DNA of 14,492 bases from JADJPL01 sp964607915 (GCA_964607915.1 CAZSMU010000093.1:1-14492), one strand, 5' to 3'; numbered from the stretch's first letter, positions 1 to 7,000 are shown. Numbers and translations are program-made. Notes: generated from the sequence alone by a model not told the origin.

Positions 1-68
1 AAAAAAGGCACAGTGTGGGCGAAAAAGGGCCTTTCTGACCCTTCGATGATCCCCTCGCAACAAGTCTA
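1..68 (-). repeat. Partial copy of palindromic repeat element, cut by window edge
   Basis: The reverse complement of this stretch matches the left part of the element at 1870-1937 at roughly 60 of 68 positions, with one single-base indel in the terminal repeat. Its terminal repeat lies at 48-68 and ends in CAACAAGTCTA. The other end lies outside the window. It sits 21 bp beyond the nadE stop codon and could also serve as the 3' end of that transcript, but a terminator role is only inferred. Together with the element at 1870-2032 it flanks nadE as an inverted pair. Confidence 0.75.
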
Positions 69-89
69 TTAAGCACAGGTTATTTTTTA

Positions 90-1727
90 TCAGCTCAGAT
101 ACTTGCCTTCAATGGGCATGCGGCGGCCCATCCCGAAAGCCTTGGGCGATACGCGCAGGATAGGCGCGGTTTGATGCCGTTTGAACTCGTTGGTATTGAC
201 CAATCTGAGTACGCGTCTAACCAGTGCCTCGTCGTAGCCTTGCGCGATGATTTCGCGGGGGCCCTGTTTTTTTTCTATATACTGGTAGAGGATTTGGTCT
301 AAAACCGAATACTCCGGAAGACTGTCGCTGTCTTTTTGATTGGGGCGCAGCTCGGCAGAAGGCGCTTTCTGTAAAATATTTTGAGGGATAATCTCAGTCT
401 CCCGGTTGATGTGTTCCGCCAGGGCATATACCTCTGTTTTATAGACATCGCCAATGACGCAGAGCCCGCCGCACATATCGCCGTAAAGGGTTCCATAGCC
501 TACGGCCATTTCGCTTTTATTGCTGGTATTGAGGAGTATGTGGCCAAATTTATTAGAAAAGGCCATCAAGAGCATGCCGCGGATACGCGCCTGGATATTT
601 TCTTCGGCGATATTAAAAGGCATGCCTTGGAAATGGGGCTGTAGCAGGCTTTCATAAGCCCGGTACACCTGTTCGATAGGTACGATATCGTACGCTATCC
701 CCAGGTTTTCCGCCAGTTTTTGGGCATCGTTGACAGAATGGTCGGAGGAATACTGCGAAGGCATGAGCAGCACGCGGACGTTGTCTCGCCCCAGCGCACG
801 GACAGCCAGCACCAGGGTCACTGCAGAATCTATGCCTCCGGAAAGCCCGAGAATGGCTTTCTTTAGCCCGAGTTTTCCGAAGTAATCGCGCAAACCCAGG
901 AGGAGGGCATCGTGAATCAGCGGGTACTTTTCTTTCGGGAGCGCTACTTGCCGCCCACCCGCAGATACCTCGTCGAGGTCGTATATCCGAAGACATTCTT
1001 CAAAGTAGGGCATTTCATCGAATACTTGTCCGTTGGGGGAAATGACGAGGGATCCGCCTTCGAAGATCAGTTCTGTCTGCGCACCGATATGGTTGACATA
1101 AAAAACAGGAAGCCCATAGCGTTCCACATTGGCGCGGATGACATGTATGCGTTCATCCCCGTGGTCGTAGGCGAAAGGCGAAGCGGAGATGTTGACCATG
1201 AGGTCGGGGCTTTCTTTGCTCAATTCGTCCATGGGACAAATGGTGTACAGGGGATTTTCATTGCCTACGTTCCAGATATCTTCGCATACTGTGAGGGCGA
1301 TTCGCTTTCCCATAAAATCGATCGGATGGAATTCCCGGGCCGGCTCGAAGTAGCGGTATTCATCGAACACATCATAGGTGGGCAACAGGGCTTTGTGTTG
1401 CACCTGACAAATGGCACCGTCTGCGAGAAAGTAGGCAGAGTTGAAGAGATCCTTGCCTTCCTTTTCCGGGTTTCGGGTAGGGGAGCCGGCAATAATCGCA
1501 ATTCCTTGTGCCGCTTTCGCCAGTGCGAGGATGCAGTCGTCTGCAGAGCGGATAAAATCGTCAAATTCCAGGAAATCGCGAGGTGGATAGCCGCAGGTGC
1601 TCAGTTCGGGGAAACAAATGAGGTCGGCTCCTCCCTTTTTAGCTTCAGCCACATAATGCAGCATTTTTTCCAGGTTGCCTGAAAAATTGCCCACATGTAT
1701 GTTGATTTGTGCAAGAGCAATGCGCAT
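90..1727 (-). CDS. nadE: Glutamine-dependent NAD+ synthetase
   Basis: A 545-residue, two-domain enzyme that makes NAD+ from nicotinic acid adenine dinucleotide, ATP and glutamine, the last step of NAD synthesis in the cytoplasm. The N-terminal half is a nitrilase-fold glutaminase with the expected triad Glu41 (FPELSTCGYPPRD), Lys112 (HKALLPTYDVFDEYRYF) and Cys148 (VCEDIW). The C-terminal half is an ATP-pyrophosphatase-type synthetase with the P-loop SGGIDS at 296-301, followed by NTSNKSEMAVGYGT and the PSAELRP segment. The length is usual for the glutamine-using form. The ATG at 1725-1727 directly opens the conserved MRIALAQIN start. It is transcribed away from dnaX, from a candidate promoter at 1750-1757, and appears monocistronic within the window. 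The identification is secure; I see no missing catalytic residue. Confidence 0.97.
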   Translation of the reverse strand: MRIALAQINIHVGNFSGNLEKMLHYVAEAKKGGADLICFPELSTCGYPPRDFLEFDDFIRSADDCILALAKAAQGIAIIAGSPTRNPEKEGKDLFNSAYFLADGAICQVQHKALLPTYDVFDEYRYFEPAREFHPIDFMGKRIALTVCEDIWNVGNENPLYTICPMDELSKESPDLMVNISASPFAYDHGDERIHVIRANVERYGLPVFYVNHIGAQTELIFEGGSLVISPNGQVFDEMPYFEECLRIYDLDEVSAGGRQVALPKEKYPLIHDALLLGLRDYFGKLGLKKAILGLSGGIDSAVTLVLAVRALGRDNVRVLLMPSQYSSDHSVNDAQKLAENLGIAYDIVPIEQVYRAYESLLQPHFQGMPFNIAEENIQARIRGMLLMAFSNKFGHILLNTSNKSEMAVGYGTLYGDMCGGLCVIGDVYKTEVYALAEHINRETEIIPQNILQKAPSAELRPNQKDSDSLPEYSVLDQILYQYIEKKQGPREIIAQGYDEALVRRVLRLVNTNEFKRHQTAPILRVSPKAFGMGRRMPIEGKYLS

Positions 1728-1749
1728 AGCTTATGTGATTTGCAGTGTT

Positions 1750-1757
1750 TAAAGATA
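1750..1757 (-). promoter_or_regulatory. Candidate -7 box of the nadE promoter
   Basis: On the minus strand this reads TATCTTTA, one base away from the Bacteroidota -7 consensus TAnnTTTG, 22 bp upstream of the nadE ATG. I could not find a clear -33 TTG at the usual distance, so this is a weak call based on position and similarity. Confidence 0.4.
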
Positions 1758-1771
1758 GGCAACAAGTTGCC
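1758..1771. promoter_or_regulatory. Small dyad next to the nadE promoter, possible operator
   Basis: GGCAAC-AA-GTTGCC is a perfect 6-bp inverted repeat with a 2-nt centre. It directly abuts the upstream side of the proposed nadE -7 box, where a repressor or activator would be well placed. It does not resemble a NAD-responsive operator that I recognise. A chance dyad of this size is possible. Confidence 0.3.
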
Positions 1772-1786
1772 GATGGTATAGTTGAG

Positions 1787-1868
1787 CAGACTTTTTGCGA
1801 GGGATAAACGAGGTAAAAAGAAGAGTGGTTTTCTTTCCACCCTCCGCCGATCCCTCACAACAAGTCTA
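1787..1868. repeat. Palindromic repeat element A (82 bp)
   Basis: The left end, starting CAGACTTTTTGCGAGGGAT, and the right end GATCCCTCACAACAAGTCTA at 1849-1868 are inverted copies of each other, matching at about 16 of 20 positions. The interior is purine-rich on the left half and pyrimidine-rich on the right half, so the whole unit can fold back on itself. It looks like a shortened relative of element B, which starts one base after it. It carries no credible gene and fits a non-autonomous, MITE-like or REP-like element. Confidence 0.7.
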
Positions 1869-1889
1869 ATAGACTTGTTGCGAGGGATC
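1849..1889. repeat. 41-bp near-perfect palindrome at the junction of elements A and B
   Basis: The right terminal repeat of element A (1849-1868) and the left terminal repeat of element B (1870-1889) face each other across one base (1869). The two 20-bp arms differ at a single position. This could form a strong cruciform or RNA hairpin. It arises from two elements lying head to tail. Confidence 0.85.
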
Positions 1890-2032
1890 ATCAAGGGGTC
1901 AAAAAGGCCCTTTTCTTCCCACACTGCGCCTTTTTGTGGTCATATAGCTAGGCTATACTCCCACAAAAAGCCTTCGCGTGGAAAGAAAATGACTCTTTTT
2001 TCCCACCTCGCTGATCCCTCACAACAAGTCTA
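1870..2032. repeat. Palindromic repeat element B (163 bp), MITE-like
   Basis: The ends are 20-bp inverted repeats, TAGACTTGTTGCGAGGGATC at 1870-1889 and its complement at 2013-2032 with one mismatch. The two halves remain similar to each other all the way in and meet at a central hairpin (1930-1970), so the unit is one long imperfect palindrome centred near 1950. A related copy in opposite orientation lies at 1-68. If the TA at each end is a duplicated target, this would fit a non-autonomous relative of Tc1/mariner or IS630 elements, but no transposase is present and this is inference. It has no coding capacity that I would trust. Confidence 0.75.
1930..1970. repeat. Central symmetric hairpin of element B
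   Basis: The segment is fully symmetric: a 10-bp outer stem (CTTTTTGTGG with CCACAAAAAG), a 3x3 internal loop, a 6-bp inner stem (TATAGC with GCTATA) and a 3-nt apical loop TAG. As RNA it would be a stable stem-loop; as DNA it is the centre of the repeat element. It could act as a terminator or insulator between the divergent nadE and dnaX units, which is inference. Confidence 0.7.
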
Positions 2033-2035
2033 ATA

Positions 2036-2069
2036 TTGTAGCGTACTCTGGGGGATTTTACTAACTTTG
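2036..2069 (+). promoter_or_regulatory. Bacteroidota-type promoter of dnaX
   Basis: TAACTTTG at 2062-2069 matches the Bacteroidota -7 consensus TAnnTTTG exactly, and a TTG at 2036-2038 stands 23 bp upstream as a -33 element, at the long end of the usual spacing. Transcription would start near 2076, leaving a leader of about 15 nt before the TTG start at 2091. This promoter lies just outside repeat element B. It also argues against translation starting at the earlier TTG at 2067, which lies inside the -7 box. Confidence 0.6.
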
Positions 2070-2090
2070 GGTTTAAATTTTGACCGACCA

Positions 2091-3836
2091 TTGAGCAGTT
2101 TTGTTGTTTCCGCACGAAAATACCGGCCTGCGCGCTTCGAGGACGTAGCAGGGCAGGAGCATATTACCACGACGCTGAAGAATGCCCTGCGCAGCGATCA
2201 TCTGGCACAGGCTTTCCTTTTCTGCGGCCCCCGGGGAGTAGGCAAGACCACCTGTGCCCGGATATTGGCCAAGGTGCTCAACTGTCAGAACAGCGGTGCG
2301 GAATTCGAGCCCTGTAATACCTGCCCTTCGTGTAATGCCTTCAATGAAAACGCCTCGTTCAACATCATCGAGCTCGACGCAGCCTCGAACAACAGCGTGG
2401 AAAATATTCGTACCCTGATTGACCAGGTGCGTTTTCAGCCCCAGCAGGGCAAATATAAAATCTTCATTATTGATGAGGTACACATGCTTTCCCAGGCGGC
2501 CTTTAACGCATTCCTGAAAACGCTGGAAGAACCGCCGCCCTACGCCATTTTCATCCTGGCGACCACGGAAAAGCATAAAATCCTGCCGACCATCCTATCG
2601 CGCTGCCAGATATTTGATTTCAAGCGCATACAGATCCCGGAAATAGCAGCTCAATTAGAGGGTATCTGCGCCCGGGAAGGGATTTCTGCCGAGCCGGAAG
2701 CGCTGCATGTGATCGCACAAAAAGCAGATGGTGCGCTGCGCGATGCGCTTTCCATCTTCGACCGCATGGTGGCAGGCGCGGGAAAAACGGTGACCTATCA
2801 ACAGGTCATTGAGAATCTGAACGTCCTGGACTACGATTATTACTTTCGTTTGGTAGATGCCTTTCTGTCAGAAGACCTGAGCCAGGCTCTGCTCTTGTTC
2901 GATGAGGTCGTCAACAAGGGTTTTGATGAGGATTTGTTCATGAACGGCCTCGCCGAGCACCTGCGCAATCTGTTGGTTTGTAAAGACCCGGAGACCTTGA
3001 CCCTGCTCGAGGTAGGGGCCGGGTTGCGCGAGCGCTATTTGTCGCAGGCATTGCTGGCACCGCACTTTTTTCTCCTGACCGCGCTCAACCTGGCCAACGA
3101 TTGCGATATCCATTTCAAAATGGCCCGTAATAAGCGGCTGCATGTGGAGTTATACCTTCTCAAAATGGCCTATATCCAAAGTACTATGGAGAATGCCCGA
3201 GGAGTTGTAGAGCCGGAAAAAAAAAATCCTGAACGGCCCGTAGAGGCTTCGTCGCCCTCTCCCCCGCCCTCCGCTGTACAGAAAAAAGAGAAAGCGGAGG
3301 TTGCCCCACAGGAAGTTGCGGTGCCCAAACCGGCTCAATCGCCTTCTGGCAGCGCCTCCTGGAAGTCCTCCAGCCATTTGGTTGCTACTCCCCGCCTGGA
3401 TCGCATGCAGACCGAAGGTATGCCTATCGCCCATGCGCAGCCCACTACTCCGGTTGCCGGGTTGCTGCCGCTCACCCTTGCGCATGTTCGGACTGCCTGG
3501 GACAACTACGTAGAAGGGTCCGGACAGGAAACGGTGCATACACTGCTGAAAGATATCCCTATCCAGCTCAGCGAAGAAACGGTGACAGCAACCGTATCCT
3601 CTGCGTTGGTAGAGAATACCCTTCGCGCAGAGCGCGGCTTGATCGAGTCTTTGCGGGAAGTGTTCGCACGGCCCCGATTAGCCCTGCATATCGAAGTGCA
3701 GAAACCGACGCCGACCGATTTGTCCAAAGCAGCAAAGCCTTTGTCCAACAGCGATAAGTTGCTCAAGCTCTTCGAAAAAAATCCCTTGGTCAAAGAGTTG
3801 TCCCAGCGCTTCTCTCTGCGCTTTGATGATCATTAA
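2091..3836 (+). CDS. dnaX: DNA polymerase III subunit gamma/tau (clamp loader ATPase)
   Basis: This is the motor subunit of the clamp loader, which uses ATP to open the beta clamp and place it on primed DNA. From the proposed TTG start it has 581 residues: Walker A GPRGVGKT at 46-53, zinc-binding cysteines at 65, 75, 78 and 81, the DEVH Walker B box at 128-131, then SRC in the AAA+ lid region. The clamp-loader core runs to about residue 370, followed by a low-complexity Lys/Pro/Glu/Ser linker and a tau-type C-terminal region. I chose the TTG at 2091 because it opens the conserved MSSFVVSARKYRP and fits the promoter; an in-frame TTG at 2067 would add eight residues. A run of ten A at the core-linker border may yield a short gamma form. 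The helicase gene follows within 12 bp. Confidence 0.95.
   Translation: MSSFVVSARKYRPARFEDVAGQEHITTTLKNALRSDHLAQAFLFCGPRGVGKTTCARILAKVLNCQNSGAEFEPCNTCPSCNAFNENASFNIIELDAASNNSVENIRTLIDQVRFQPQQGKYKIFIIDEVHMLSQAAFNAFLKTLEEPPPYAIFILATTEKHKILPTILSRCQIFDFKRIQIPEIAAQLEGICAREGISAEPEALHVIAQKADGALRDALSIFDRMVAGAGKTVTYQQVIENLNVLDYDYYFRLVDAFLSEDLSQALLLFDEVVNKGFDEDLFMNGLAEHLRNLLVCKDPETLTLLEVGAGLRERYLSQALLAPHFFLLTALNLANDCDIHFKMARNKRLHVELYLLKMAYIQSTMENARGVVEPEKKNPERPVEASSPSPPPSAVQKKEKAEVAPQEVAVPKPAQSPSGSASWKSSSHLVATPRLDRMQTEGMPIAHAQPTTPVAGLLPLTLAHVRTAWDNYVEGSGQETVHTLLKDIPIQLSEETVTATVSSALVENTLRAERGLIESLREVFARPRLALHIEVQKPTPTDLSKAAKPLSNSDKLLKLFEKNPLVKELSQRFSLRFDDH
3217..3226 (+). promoter_or_regulatory. A10 slippery tract in dnaX, candidate programmed frameshift or transcript slippage site
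   Basis: Ten consecutive A span the codons GAA AAA AAA AAT right after the clamp-loader core. In the -1 frame the message reads AAA TCC TGA and stops at 3230-3232; in the +1 frame it stops at TAG 3241-3243. Either shift, or loss or gain of one A in the transcript, would give a protein of about 380 residues, the size of domains I to III. E. coli makes gamma by -1 ribosomal frameshifting and Thermus thermophilus by transcript slippage on an A run in dnaX. The function here is inferred from this parallel. Confidence 0.6.
3268..3300 (+). promoter_or_regulatory. Hairpin downstream of the dnaX A10 tract
   Basis: CCTCCGCT at 3268-3275 and AGCGGAGG at 3293-3300 form a perfect 8-bp stem with a 17-nt A-rich loop, about 40 nt after the slippery run. 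A nearer, weaker stem with a bulge can form at 3242-3262 (AGAGGC with GCCCTCT). Frameshift stimulators usually lie within about ten nucleotides, so a stimulating role is uncertain. Confidence 0.3.
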
Positions 3837-3847
3837 CTCGTGTGCTC

Positions 3848-6800
3848 ATGGCTCATCCCGGCGACCAGCGGTTAACGCACACTGCTTTCTTCCTCCAGCA
3901 ACTGGAAACGCTCAATGAAGCGCAGCACACGGCAGTGCAGCATATAGACGGCCCTATGCTCGTAGTGGCCGGCCCGGGAACAGGCAAAACCCATGTGCTT
4001 GCTGCCCGTATAGGTCAAATATTATTAGAAACGGATGCCCTTCCGGAAAATATTCTTTGCTTGACTTTTACGGATGCCGGGGTGATTGCCATGCGCAACC
4101 GCTTGCTTCAGTTTATCGGGCCTGCGGCGCACCGGGTACACCTCTTTACTTTCCATGCCTTTTGCAACCATGTCATCCAGAGCAACCTGGCTTTGTTCGG
4201 TCGGCAGGATATGGAGCCTCTGGGCGATTTGGAACGCGTAGATTTGATTCGGCGATTGATAGATCAACTTCAGCCGGGCCATCCGCTGTACCGCTCGCAA
4301 GTCAGTCCGTATTTTTACGAAGGCCACCTGGCGCGTCTTTTTCAGTTGATGAACAAGGAAAACTGGACCCGAGAGCTGGTGCTGGAGCGAATAGATACCT
4401 GGCTGCGGAGTTTGCCCGAGCACCCGGATTTTGTGTATAAAGTCAATACCTCCAGGGGTCCCAAGGGCACGGTCCGGGAAGCCCGTGTCCGGCAAGAGCA
4501 GGAACGTATGGACCGCCTGCGAGCCGCTGTGGCGCTGTATCCTTTGTACGAGCAGGAAAAAAGGCGGGCAGGTCGCTACGACTACGACGATATGATCCTT
4601 TGGGTATGGAAAGCGTTTGCTACCCATCCCTTCCTGTTGCGCAATTACCAGGAGCGCTACCAGTTTGTCCTGGTAGATGAATACCAGGATACCAATAGTG
4701 CGCAGAACGATATTCTGCTCCAGCTCATTTCCTACTGGGATAACCCGAACGTATTTATTGTAGGCGACGATGACCAGTCCATCTATGAGTTTCAGGGCGC
4801 AAGGTTACAAAACCTGACCGACTTTATCGCGCGCTATGAGGCTTCACTGGAGGTCGTGACCTTACAGGAAAATTACCGTTCTACCCAGCCTATTCTGGAC
4901 GCTGCTACGGCGCTGGTACAAAACAACACCCTGCGCATTAGCAGCCGCAGCGATATTTTCTCTTTTGAGAAAAGACTGCATGCCGCCAACCCCCGCCACG
5001 AGGGTGCCCGACAGTTCCCGTTTCTGTCGGAATATGCTTCCCGCCTACACGAAACGGCGCACATCTTTCGGCAAATAGAAGATATGCTGGCTCAAAACGT
5101 GCGCCCTTCGGATATTGCAGTCATCTACGCGCAGCACCGCCAATCGAGGGATTTGCTCCTGCTTTTTCAAAAAAAGGGCATACCCTACCTGAGTAAGCGA
5201 AGCATCAATATCCTGGAGACCCCCTTGATGCAGCAGCTTCTGCAATTGCTGGAATACCTGCACCGGGAGCAGATAGAAGCGCACAGTGCCGAGCGCCTGC
5301 TGTTCCGCATCCTGCATTTTCGCTACTGGGGGCTCTCTCCCCGCTATCTGGCGGCCATGAGCCTGTCCTTATCCGACGAATCCGGGGAAAAAGGCTCCTC
5401 CTGGCGGGAAACGCTGTATGATCCACAAAGAGTGGTACCGGCCATGCCGGACTCGTCCGCCGACGCGTTCCGGCAGGTGGCAGTGGCTTTGGAAGAATTG
5501 ATCGCGGCAGAAGGCAACCTCTTGCTGCCCGAGTTGGTGGAGCTGGCCATCAACCGAAGTGGTTTGCTGTACTATGTCTTGCAGTCGGGAAACAAACAGG
5601 AAAGCATCCAGATTTTACATGCTTTCCTCCAGTTTGTGCGCGGAGAAAACGAGCGCAACCCCTGGCTGCGCCTCCCGGATTTGCTGACCATCCTCAACCG
5701 GATGCAGGAAAACCGGGTTCCCCTGCCCTTGAACCAAACGATCGGGGAAGAAGGGGGCGTACAGTTTCTGACGGCGCATAGCGCCAAAGGGCTGGAATTT
5801 GACCGCGTATTCCTCATAGATGCCGTAAAAGACTACTGGGAACCCAGAAACCAAAGTGCCAACGGGCAGTTCCCCCTGCCGGGCAACCTGCTGCAATCGG
5901 GGGAAGAAGACGCCCTGGAGGCTCGGCGGCGGCTGTTTTATGTGGCGATGACGCGCGCTAAGTCTTTTCTCCACATTTCTTTTGCCAAAACCGATGAAAA
6001 ACAAAAGGAATTAGCCCGTGCCCGGTTCATAGACGAGTTGCAGGAAGGATGCCCACAAATGGCGATACAGGAGCCTCCTGTCGCTAATGATTCCGTGTTG
6101 CAAACCCAGATCGACCTGTTGCAGCTCGCGCAGGCCCCGGTAATACTTGCCCAGGAGCAGACTTTTGTAGAAGAGCGCCTGGCCCGGTTCAGCCTGAGCG
6201 TATCCTCCTTAAACGCTTTTCTGAACTGTCCGCTCGGCTTTTATTTCGAGTATATCCTGCAGGTACCCGCCCTGAGCAGTGAGCAGGCGGTTTATGGTAC
6301 CGCCATGCATGTTGCCATGCAAAAACTGTTTGCAGGTATCCAGCCCGCCAAGGCTTTCCCCCCTGAGACAGACTTTTTACAGTTTTTTGAGCGCGAAATG
6401 TTGCGTAAAAAAGGCCGTTTTTATGCCCAATCATTTGATAAATATCTGAGCCAGGGCAAACACTACCTGCGTGGCCTGTACGCCCAACAGGTAGAGGAAG
6501 GCCACAAAGAAGTACATGTAGAATACACCATCCGAAAGGTGGAAATTGACGGCGTACCCGTGACGGGCACGATTGACAAAATAGAATACCACCCGGGATT
6601 GTCCGTCGGTATCATTGATTACAAGACTGGCCGGGTAGATGAGGGAGGCTTGTCGCGGCCCTCCGACAAGAAGCCGGGGGGGGGAATCTATTGGCGGCAA
6701 CTCAGCTTTTACAAACTTTTATTCGAAAATCTCGACCGCTCTTCCCGACAGGTCACCTTTGGCGAAATCCAGTTTATAGAGCCGGACCGACAGGGCCAGT

Positions 6801-7000
6801 ACCGCCGGTTACGCCTGGATTTTGAACCGGAAGACGGGCAACACATGCGGGAACTCATCGCTCAGACCTACCAGCGCATACAGGCCAAAGATTTTTATTC
6901 CGGTTGTGGCAAGCCTGAATGTCGCTGGTGTACCTTTGTTCGACAAACGTTCAGTGCGGGAAGCCTCGGCAACCCGGAAACAGAAATGCTCGACGATTAG
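3848..7000 (+). CDS. UvrD/RecB-type DNA helicase fused to a Fe-S PD-(D/E)XK nuclease
   Basis: A 1050-residue superfamily 1A helicase with a C-terminal nuclease, probably used in double-strand break processing or recombination repair. Helicase motifs in order: Q motif LNEAQHTAVQ, Walker A GPGTGKT (42-48), TFHAF, DEYQD (277-281), GDDDQSIYEFQGA, ENYRST, the LTAHSAKGLEFDRVF motif (about 640-655) and RRLFYVAMTRAKS (about 692-705). The nuclease shows GTID with Asp910, then Asp924 and Lys926 in IIDYKTG. Cys794 and the trio Cys1020, Cys1025, Cys1028 have the spacing of the AddB-type iron-sulfur clasp. I chose ATG 3848; GTG 3842 would add two residues. Both are within 12 bp of the dnaX stop, implying co-transcription. 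It is shorter than RecB or AddA and no partner subunit is adjacent. A G9 run lies in the nuclease domain. Confidence 0.9.
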   Translation: MAHPGDQRLTHTAFFLQQLETLNEAQHTAVQHIDGPMLVVAGPGTGKTHVLAARIGQILLETDALPENILCLTFTDAGVIAMRNRLLQFIGPAAHRVHLFTFHAFCNHVIQSNLALFGRQDMEPLGDLERVDLIRRLIDQLQPGHPLYRSQVSPYFYEGHLARLFQLMNKENWTRELVLERIDTWLRSLPEHPDFVYKVNTSRGPKGTVREARVRQEQERMDRLRAAVALYPLYEQEKRRAGRYDYDDMILWVWKAFATHPFLLRNYQERYQFVLVDEYQDTNSAQNDILLQLISYWDNPNVFIVGDDDQSIYEFQGARLQNLTDFIARYEASLEVVTLQENYRSTQPILDAATALVQNNTLRISSRSDIFSFEKRLHAANPRHEGARQFPFLSEYASRLHETAHIFRQIEDMLAQNVRPSDIAVIYAQHRQSRDLLLLFQKKGIPYLSKRSINILETPLMQQLLQLLEYLHREQIEAHSAERLLFRILHFRYWGLSPRYLAAMSLSLSDESGEKGSSWRETLYDPQRVVPAMPDSSADAFRQVAVALEELIAAEGNLLLPELVELAINRSGLLYYVLQSGNKQESIQILHAFLQFVRGENERNPWLRLPDLLTILNRMQENRVPLPLNQTIGEEGGVQFLTAHSAKGLEFDRVFLIDAVKDYWEPRNQSANGQFPLPGNLLQSGEEDALEARRRLFYVAMTRAKSFLHISFAKTDEKQKELARARFIDELQEGCPQMAIQEPPVANDSVLQTQIDLLQLAQAPVILAQEQTFVEERLARFSLSVSSLNAFLNCPLGFYFEYILQVPALSSEQAVYGTAMHVAMQKLFAGIQPAKAFPPETDFLQFFEREMLRKKGRFYAQSFDKYLSQGKHYLRGLYAQQVEEGHKEVHVEYTIRKVEIDGVPVTGTIDKIEYHPGLSVGIIDYKTGRVDEGGLSRPSDKKPGGGIYWRQLSFYKLLFENLDRSSRQVTFGEIQFIEPDRQGQYRRLRLDFEPEDGQHMRELIAQTYQRIQAKDFYSGCGKPECRWCTFVRQTFSAGSLGNPETEMLDD
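6676..6684 (+). repeat. G9 homopolymer inside the helicase-nuclease gene
   Basis: Nine consecutive G encode Pro-Gly-Gly-Gly shortly after the nuclease DYK motif. A run of this length is prone to replication slippage; loss or gain of one G would cut off the end of the nuclease and its three clustered cysteines. It is equally a spot for sequencing error, though the reading frame stays open as given. Confidence 0.6.

Noticed and set aside
912..1682. 256-residue open frame on the plus strand opposite nadE
   Set aside because: It lies wholly inside a clear nadE gene, its protein has no recognisable motif, and it is explained by codon bias of the opposite strand.
1782..2033. 83-residue open frame running through the palindromic repeats
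   Set aside because: It consists of repeat sequence in both orientations, is rich in Ser, Lys and Arg, and has no family features.
1849..2033. Possible CRISPR array or integron attC sites
   Set aside because: The repeated 20-mers alternate in orientation, have unequal spacing (1 and about 123 bp), and no cas or integrase gene is near; they are ends of palindromic elements.
3282..3288. Second A-rich slippery site in dnaX (AAAAAAG, as in E. coli)
   Set aside because: The heptamer is in the wrong reading register for -1 slippage (zero frame is AAA AAA GAG), so it is not the likely frameshift site.
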